From UBA4416 sp046594225 (lineage in GTDB: Bacteria > Bacteroidota > Bacteroidia > B-17B0 > Aurantibacillaceae), in assembly GCA_046594225.1 (NCBI GenBank), contig JBKJPW010000099.1, positions 1 to 18,059 of the forward strand: a stretch of DNA of 18,059 nucleotides, written 5' to 3'. A program made the position numbers and the translations under genes. Shown here one piece after another: positions 12,626-18,059 of this stretch; positions within the stretch are counted from its first letter, which is position 1; the number at the start of each line of letters is the position of its first letter. The notes under the pieces are model-generated. The model was not told where the DNA came from and searched no databases. It saw only the letters and a program-made list of their open reading frames with translations.

Positions 12626-15454
12626 ATGTTTTCAAAATATTTACATATCATAGTTTGTATTTGTTCATTTTCATTTATACAAGCTCAAACATTGTCAATA
12701 AGCGGAAAAATAGTAGACGAAAATAAACAAGCATCGATTGGTTCATCTGTCATACTTTTAAAATCAGACTCCACTTTTATAAAAGGAACAACTACAACTC
12801 TTAAAGGTGATTTTAAAATAGAAGAGATAGAAACCAATAATTATATTCTAAAAATTTTGTCCTTAGGATATAAGCCCATTTTTAAATCTATTCAACTTAC
12901 CAATCAAGATTTAGTAATTCCAACTATTACTTTAAAACAAGCATCCACAAACTTAAAAGAAGTAACCGTTGAAGCTCAACAAGCCTTAGCAACTCAAAAT
13001 GGAGATACCACTAGTTTTAAAGCTAGTGCTTATAAAGTAAATAAAGATGCGACAGCAGAAGATTTAGTAAGTAAAATGCCAGGAGTAACAGTTGTAGACG
13101 GTAAAGTACAAGCACAGGGCGAAGAAGTAAAACAAGTGTTAGTAGATGGCAAACGTTTTTTTGGCGATGACGCCAGTGCTGTTTTAAAAAACTTACCTGC
13201 CGAAGTTATTGATAAAGTGCAAGTGTTTGATAAAAAAACTGATCAATCGCAGTTTACAGGTTTTGATGATGGCAATGCTAGTAAAACAATAAACATTGTT
13301 ACCAAAGCACAATTTAAAAATGGAGTGTTTGGAAAAGTTTATGGTGGCTATGGCTATGAAGATAAATTTAAAGGCGGCGCAACCGTTAATATTTTTAAAG
13401 GCGACAGACGTATTACTGTTTTAGCACAATCGAACAATATTAATGAGCAAAATTTTTCGTCGGAAGATTTAGTAGGTGTTTCAAGTAGTTCTGGTGGTGG
13501 AGGTCGAAGAGGTGGCGGCGGGCAAGGTGGAAGCGGAAGTCCTAGCGAAAATTTTCAATCCAATACACAAAATGGTATTAATACAACATCACTATTTGGT
13601 TTAAATTATGCAGATAAATGGGGTAAAAAAACTGAAGTTACAGCAAGTTATTTTTTTAACTGGACACAAAACGATTCTAAGTCTTCCCTACTCCAACAAT
13701 ATATTTTAGGTTCAAATAATGGATTGATTTATAATGAAACCAATAATACTAATAGCAACAATATTAATAACCGTGTTAATTTTAAAATAGAAACAAAAAT
13801 AGATTCTATGAATTCTATTACCTTACAACCAAAATTATCGTTTCAAACAAATGCTGGCGCTAAAAATCTATTAGGCTTAAATACCAAAGAATTATTTACA
13901 GTTAGTAATACCGAAAATAGTAGTTCCAGTAATTTAAGTGGCTACAATATTTCAGTTCCTATTTTATATCGCCATTCCTTTGCAAAAAAAGGAAGAACAT
14001 TTAGCATCAACGCTACGCCAACCATAACAAAAAATACTGGCGAAAATTTATTGTATACTTTAAATACGTATTACAAAGACACTCTGTTTTATGGAGATAC
14101 CATCGATCAAAAATCAAAAATACTAAAAACAGGAAATAGTATTACGGGAAACTTAACTTATACGGAACCATTAAATAAAAACAATTTCTTATTAGTAAGC
14201 TACAATACAAGTTATACTGACAATTATTCTTCTAAAAAAACATTTAATAAAGATTATACAGAATATAAATACACTGATTTAGATAGTAATTTAACCAACG
14301 TATTTAAAAATCAATACCAATCGCAATCTGGGAGCTTAGGCTATCGCTATCAAAAAGAGAAATTTAATTTTTCGGTAAATGCAGCTTATCAATGGGCGCA
14401 ATTATCAAAGCAACAAGAAATTCCAACAAGCTACCAAGTAAGTAAAAGTTTCGAATCTGTTTTACCATCAGCGCAACTACAATATAAATTTTCCCCTAAA
14501 AAGAATTTACGTTTTAATTACCGCACCAGTAATAACGCACCAAGTATTGATCAATTACAAGATGTAATTAATAATAGTAACTCATTACAATTAAGCACGG
14601 GTAATCCAGACTTGAAACAAGATTTTCAACAAAATATTTTTTTACGATATTCTGGAGTTAACACAAACAAAGCAACCTCGTTTTTTGCACTAATTGGCGG
14701 CAACTATTCTAATAACTACATTGGAAACAGCACTTTAATTGCTAATCGAGATACAACGGTTTACAATTCTGTTTTTTTACAAAGAGGTTCACAAATTATT
14801 CGTCCTGTTAATTTAGATGGGTATTACAGTTTGCGTTCATTTATAAATTACACTTTTCCTATTAAAAAAATAAAAACAAATTTAAGTGTAAATGTATCGG
14901 GCAATTATAACAACGTACCAGGTATGATTAACACTAATATTAATTACGCTAAAACAGCAACAGGTGGTTTAGGTTTAGTATTTAGCAGTAATATTAGCGA
15001 GAAATTTGATTTTACCTTATCATCAAACTCTAGTTACAGTAATATTCAGAACACCTTACAAACTTCCTCAAACACAAACTACTTATCGCAAGTATCTCGC
15101 TTAAAAATCACTGCAAACCCATGGAAAGGCTTAGTATTACAAAGCGAATACAGTAACAGCTATTATTCAGGTTTAACCAGTGCTTTTAATCAATCCATCT
15201 CATTATGGAATGCTGCTATTGGCTACAAATTCTTAAAAAACAAACAAGCAGAGTTACGTTTAACCGTATATGATATTTTAAATCAAAATAATTCAGTGTC
15301 AAGAACAAACACCGATAGTTATATTCAAGACTCTCAAACCAATGTTTTAAATCGTTATTACATGCTGACCTTTACTTATAATTTTAAAAAGTATTTTCCT
15401 AAGAAAGAAGATTCTTCTGATGCGAAGGCTGAAAGAAAAAATAGAAAAGAATAA
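12626..15454 (+). CDS. Outer-membrane beta-barrel protein (carboxypeptidase-regulatory/plug/barrel type)
   Basis: A 942-residue protein from ATG 12626, beginning with a signal peptide (MFSKYLHIIVCICSFSFIQAQ). A GTG at 12530 would add 32 residues but lies in the pyrG terminator and would bury the signal. Domain order: a carboxypeptidase-D regulatory-like beta-sandwich (22-105; SISGKIVDENKQASIGSSVI); a TonB-dependent-receptor-like plug (about 120-230; DATAEDLVSKMPGVTVVDGK, VLVDGKRFFGDDASAVLKNLPAEVI); a Gly/Arg/Ser-rich insert (287-305); then an alternating polar/aromatic 22-strand-like barrel to an LTFTYNFKKYFPKK end. This is the Bacteroidota OMP_b-brl_3 class, related to SusC but without an obvious TonB box or SusD partner. 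The ligand is unknown. The C-terminal charged tail past the last strand (SSDAKAERKNRKE) is typical of the class. Confidence 0.85.
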   Translation: MFSKYLHIIVCICSFSFIQAQTLSISGKIVDENKQASIGSSVILLKSDSTFIKGTTTTLKGDFKIEEIETNNYILKILSLGYKPIFKSIQLTNQDLVIPTITLKQASTNLKEVTVEAQQALATQNGDTTSFKASAYKVNKDATAEDLVSKMPGVTVVDGKVQAQGEEVKQVLVDGKRFFGDDASAVLKNLPAEVIDKVQVFDKKTDQSQFTGFDDGNASKTINIVTKAQFKNGVFGKVYGGYGYEDKFKGGATVNIFKGDRRITVLAQSNNINEQNFSSEDLVGVSSSSGGGGRRGGGGQGGSGSPSENFQSNTQNGINTTSLFGLNYADKWGKKTEVTASYFFNWTQNDSKSSLLQQYILGSNNGLIYNETNNTNSNNINNRVNFKIETKIDSMNSITLQPKLSFQTNAGAKNLLGLNTKELFTVSNTENSSSSNLSGYNISVPILYRHSFAKKGRTFSINATPTITKNTGENLLYTLNTYYKDTLFYGDTIDQKSKILKTGNSITGNLTYTEPLNKNNFLLVSYNTSYTDNYSSKKTFNKDYTEYKYTDLDSNLTNVFKNQYQSQSGSLGYRYQKEKFNFSVNAAYQWAQLSKQQEIPTSYQVSKSFESVLPSAQLQYKFSPKKNLRFNYRTSNNAPSIDQLQDVINNSNSLQLSTGNPDLKQDFQQNIFLRYSGVNTNKATSFFALIGGNYSNNYIGNSTLIANRDTTVYNSVFLQRGSQIIRPVNLDGYYSLRSFINYTFPIKKIKTNLSVNVSGNYNNVPGMINTNINYAKTATGGLGLVFSSNISEKFDFTLSSNSSYSNIQNTLQTSSNTNYLSQVSRLKITANPWKGLVLQSEYSNSYYSGLTSAFNQSISLWNAAIGYKFLKNKQAELRLTVYDILNQNNSVSRTNTDSYIQDSQTNVLNRYYMLTFTYNFKKYFPKKEDSSDAKAERKNRKE

Positions 15455-15521
15455 TTTTTTAATTTAAAAATATTCCTCTGTTACTTTTTTTCTTAGTCAA
15501 AAAATTAACCAAAAAAGACAA

Positions 15522-15667
15522 GCCAAAAATATGCCCAGCCCGCCTCTTGGAAAACTACGATTTTACGTTCTCGCTGGCTTCGAGAGCCTCAGCCACCGAT
15601 TGAAATTTCGGGCACTGAGGTTCTCGAAGTGCACCGCTATGCCTGCTCGCATTTTTGGCAGCCCGCC
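15522..15667. repeat. GC-rich nested inverted-repeat element
   Basis: The outer arms are GCCAAAAATATGC (15522-15534) and GCATTTTTGGC (15649-15659), complementary apart from a 2-base insertion. The inner arms are CTTCGAGAGCCTCAG (15578-15592) and CTGAGGTTCTCGAAG (15615-15629), 14 of 15 paired across a 22-base loop. CAGCCCGCC occurs as a direct repeat just inside or past the outer arms (15536-15544 and 15659-15667). The composition is clearly GC-richer than the surroundings. Confidence 0.65.
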
Positions 15668-15910
15668 CGCCCTGAAACAAAACTTATACTAAAATTTGGT
15701 GTTTTTACACATCGCGTAGCATACCGTTTTACTGCATTTATATCTACATTAGTATAATAACAGCCCAAATGTTAGGCTATGATTTTGTGCAGCAATACTG
15801 TTAAAAATAAAGCAGGGCAAGCATGTGCATGAGATTGTTTTTATCCAGGGTTTTGGATGAAGTGATAACGGAATCCGAAAATTGCCTATCACAAAATCAT
15901 AAGCTTTTTG

Positions 15911-15936
15911 TTTACTTTTTGGCTGCAAAAAGTAAA
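15911..15936. repeat. 11-bp stem hairpin repeat
   Basis: TTTACTTTTTG (15911-15921) and CAAAAAGTAAA (15926-15936) form a perfect 11-bp stem around a GCTG loop. It resembles the imperfect arms at 15480-15509, so both may be copies of one TTACTTTT..AAAAGTAA repeat family. Confidence 0.6.
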
Positions 15937-15977
15937 AAGAAGAAGAATCTTATTCATTATAAATTTAAAGATACTTA

Positions 15978-15993
15978 TCCGCCAGCTGGCGGA
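15978..15993. repeat. 16-bp perfect palindrome TCCGCCAGCTGGCGGA
   Basis: A fully self-complementary GC-rich 16-mer in AT-rich DNA. The form matches, from memory, a very common Bacteroidota intergenic repeat. No gene spans it convincingly. Confidence 0.6.
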
Positions 15994-16086
15994 CAGCATG
16001 ACCTTAACTCATTCAAAACAGACTTTCACTAAATAGCTTGTTTAGGTATAAAAATTTGGACTAAATTAGGAGTATAAATACATCCT

Positions 16087-18059
16087 ATGAAAAAACTATT
16101 ATCTCTTGCTTTTATTCTATTATGTTCATTTGCTTTTTCGCAAATAAGTATGACTTCTACCATAACTAATGTAACTTGTTTTGGTTTATGCAACGGTAAT
16201 GCATCAGTAACAGCAACAGGTGGAACGGCGCCTTACACCTATTGGGCAACAAACGGGCAAGTTACTCCTAATCTTACAAATCTTTGTGCGGGCCAATACA
16301 CCGTATATGTTTTAGATGCCACATCAACTAAAGATTCGATTTCTATAAGTATTACTCAACCAACGCAATTGACTGCAAATACTAATGCGTTAACTAATCC
16401 TACATGCGCAAATTGGTGTAATGGCTCTGCCTCTGTTAGTATAACGGGAGGGACTGCTCCTTATACCTATACATGGAGCAATGGTTCAACTCTTACATGG
16501 GTACAAAATTTATGTGCGGGATTTTACAATGTAACAATTACAGATATGAATGGATGCTCAGGAACTCAATCATTAGTAATGACATCGCCACCACCAATTA
16601 ATATGACGTCAACAGTTACTAATGCTTCATGTCAAAATAGTTGCAACGGATCTATCAATACTACCGTGACTGGCGGTACTCCTGGATACACTTATACATG
16701 GACTACATCAGGACCTCCTTTTGGAGGCGGTGGATCTACACCTACTATATATGCTGCATGTGCCGGAGTTTATACTTTAGTTGTAATGGACGCTACGGGC
16801 TGTTGGCAAGGCTTGACAACTAATGTTGGAATATCTACCAATAATACACTACCAAATGCGACTGTTACAAATACATCTTATAATGAAACTTGTTACCAAA
16901 CTGGTGATGGCGCTATTGATGTAACAATTACTGGTTCTAACCCTGGTCCTTTTACTTATCTATGGAGTAATGGTGCAAATACTCAGGATATTACAAATGT
17001 AATATCCAACATTTATTTTTTGAGTATTACAGATGGAAGTGCAAATTGTATTACAATTAAAGACACTATAAGTTCAATCGGAATAAACTGTGGAACAATT
17101 AATGGTAGTGTATATGTAGATAACAATAGTGATTGTATTAAAAATAGTGGCGATAATAATTACCAAAATGCTATTGTTTTAGTAAATCCTGGTAACAGAT
17201 ATGGTTATACAAATACGAACGGAACCTATACTGTAAATAATTTACCATATGGAACATATTCAGTTACATTACTAACATCAACCAATACACCAGTTTTTCC
17301 CACTTGCACAACAACTTTAAATGCAACCGTTAACTCAGGAAATCAAAATAGCATCAACAATAATTTATCAGTAGGTTTTAATTCTTCTACACAACCAGAT
17401 TTATATGTATCTGGTTGGAGTCAAGGCATTGTTCCTGGCTTTGTCTGCAGAATGAGTTACTATTTAAATAACTTAAATAATGTTGCTGCCACGGGTGTTT
17501 TTAAAGCAACCTTACCTTCTGCATTTATTGCAAATATTACCAATGCTTCACCTGCTTCATATTCTCTGTCAGGCGATACTATTATTTGGAATTTCAACAA
17601 TGTATCTTACTTAGGAGGCTCGCTTGGATTTTATGTAGAATTCACAGTTCCTGTAGCTACGCCTCTTGGAAGTATATTCACAAGTTGCATGTGGGCACAA
17701 CCAAATGCAACTGATTTTAACTATGCAAACAATACCTATTGCTATTCAAGAACTGTAAATGGTTCATACGACCCTAACGATAAAACAGTTAGTCCTATTG
17801 GTGTTGGACCTAACGGTGACATTGCTGCTACTGAAACAGATTTAACCTATTTAATTCGTTTTCAAAATACTGGGAATGGACCTGCGGTAAATATTGTGGT
17901 GAAAGATACGTTGTCGCCAAATGTGGATGTAAATACATTTGAAATGCTAAGCTCTAGTCATAATTATAATATTGATATTTTACCAGGAAATGTATTACGT
18001 TGGAAATTTAATAATATTATGTTACCTGATAGTAATAGTAACGAGCCTGCTAGTCATGG
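16087..18059 (+). CDS. Large secreted SprB-repeat/DUF7619-type surface protein (3'-truncated by the window)
   Basis: An open frame from ATG 16087 through the window end, at least 657 residues, with no stop. A signal peptide (MKKLLSLAFILLCSFAFSQ) is followed by three clear SprB-type repeats and one divergent one, each about 70-80 residues. Each clear copy has a C-x3-C-N-G start (TCFGLCNG, TCANWCNG, SCQNSCNG), a TGGTAPYTYTW-like core, a LCAGxY turn and a TDxNGC-like end. Next comes an SdrD/carboxypeptidase-regulatory-like B domain (GSVYVDNNSDC, then TNTNGTYTVNNLPYGTY). A beta domain follows, and then GSYDPNDKTVSPIGVG with YLIRFQNTGNGPA, the start of the DUF7619-like domain that usually precedes a T9SS sorting signal. 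This indicates a large surface or secreted adhesin-like protein, as in gliding Bacteroidota. The sorting domain itself is beyond the window. Confidence 0.87.
   Translation, partial: MKKLLSLAFILLCSFAFSQISMTSTITNVTCFGLCNGNASVTATGGTAPYTYWATNGQVTPNLTNLCAGQYTVYVLDATSTKDSISISITQPTQLTANTNALTNPTCANWCNGSASVSITGGTAPYTYTWSNGSTLTWVQNLCAGFYNVTITDMNGCSGTQSLVMTSPPPINMTSTVTNASCQNSCNGSINTTVTGGTPGYTYTWTTSGPPFGGGGSTPTIYAACAGVYTLVVMDATGCWQGLTTNVGISTNNTLPNATVTNTSYNETCYQTGDGAIDVTITGSNPGPFTYLWSNGANTQDITNVISNIYFLSITDGSANCITIKDTISSIGINCGTINGSVYVDNNSDCIKNSGDNNYQNAIVLVNPGNRYGYTNTNGTYTVNNLPYGTYSVTLLTSTNTPVFPTCTTTLNATVNSGNQNSINNNLSVGFNSSTQPDLYVSGWSQGIVPGFVCRMSYYLNNLNNVAATGVFKATLPSAFIANITNASPASYSLSGDTIIWNFNNVSYLGGSLGFYVEFTVPVATPLGSIFTSCMWAQPNATDFNYANNTYCYSRTVNGSYDPNDKTVSPIGVGPNGDIAATETDLTYLIRFQNTGNGPAVNIVVKDTLSPNVDVNTFEMLSSSHNYNIDILPGNVLRWKFNNIMLPDSNSNEPASH

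Larger units (their letters stand above)
15455..16086. other. Gene-free mosaic of short repeats
   Basis: This 632-base stretch holds several palindromic elements: GTTACTTTTTT/AAAAAATTAAC (15480-15509), the GC-rich nested hairpin at 15522-15667, inverted 12-mers (TATGATTTTGTG at 15778-15789 and its complement at 15890-15901), an 11-bp stem at 15911-15936 and a 16-bp perfect palindrome at 15978-15993. A 69-codon frame at 15823-16032 runs through these repeats. It contains the translated stem (FLAAKSKKKK) and has no recognisable protein features, so it is not called. The last 50 bases must hold the promoter of the SprB-repeat gene; I see only a partial match (AAAATTTG at 16051-16058). Confidence 0.65.

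Noticed and set aside
15823..16032. 69-codon open frame on the plus strand
   Set aside because: It crosses a hairpin and a perfect palindrome. Its sequence is explained by repeat DNA read in frame, and no recognised family is visible.
16641..16823. 60-codon open frame, Tyr/Trp/Arg-rich
   Set aside because: It is an off-frame shadow of the SprB-repeat gene, whose own frame shows clear domains.

Overview
The window is chromosomal DNA from a member of the Bacteroidota. The evidence is low GC, T9SS-style surface proteins (one with a C-terminal sorting domain, one with SprB repeats), a SusC-like outer-membrane barrel, a stand-alone TonB C-terminal domain, a DUF4783 protein, a fused E1 alpha/beta dehydrogenase, promoter-like TAnnTTTG boxes and no obvious Shine-Dalgarno sequences. 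A free-living Flavobacteriales-like or related lineage fits; I cannot name the genus.

Layout. Positions 1-1640 (+): the 3' end of a probable VWA-domain protein, a secreted TonB C-terminal-domain protein and a transketolase C-terminal subunit, closed by a bidirectional terminator. Positions 1713-3388 (-): a T9SS-sorted surface protein and rlmH. Positions 3459-4695 (+): a DUF4783 protein overlapping nadC. Positions 4748-7549 (-): a tightly overlapping three-gene operon of a multi-spanning GT39-like glycosyltransferase, a secreted GH16-family protein, and a 38-residue Cys-tailed membrane peptide of the FeoB-associated type. Positions 7605-9605 (+): the fused E1 gene. Positions 9722-10309 (+): a DinB/DUF1572-like protein. 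Positions 10865-12466 (+): pyrG with a strong terminator. Positions 12626-15454 (+): a carboxypeptidase-regulatory/plug/beta-barrel outer-membrane protein. Positions 16087-18059 (+): a large SprB-repeat secreted protein that runs off the window.

The long gene-free stretches (10310-10864 and 15455-16086) and several short gaps (4711-4748, 9611-9700, 12470-12493) are packed with short palindromic elements. These look like dispersed intergenic repeats. The most organised is at 10316-10689: two paired GTCCC-GGGAC units in opposite orientation around a roughly 93-bp degenerate tandem repeat.

Most genes are housekeeping (NAD, CTP, pentose phosphate, rRNA methylation, 2-oxoacid oxidation) or envelope/secretion functions. 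I see no convincing new defence or biosynthetic system. The best leads are the coupled GT39-GH16-Cys peptide operon, the composite inverted-repeat element, the nested hairpin at 15522-15667 and the truncated SprB adhesin.
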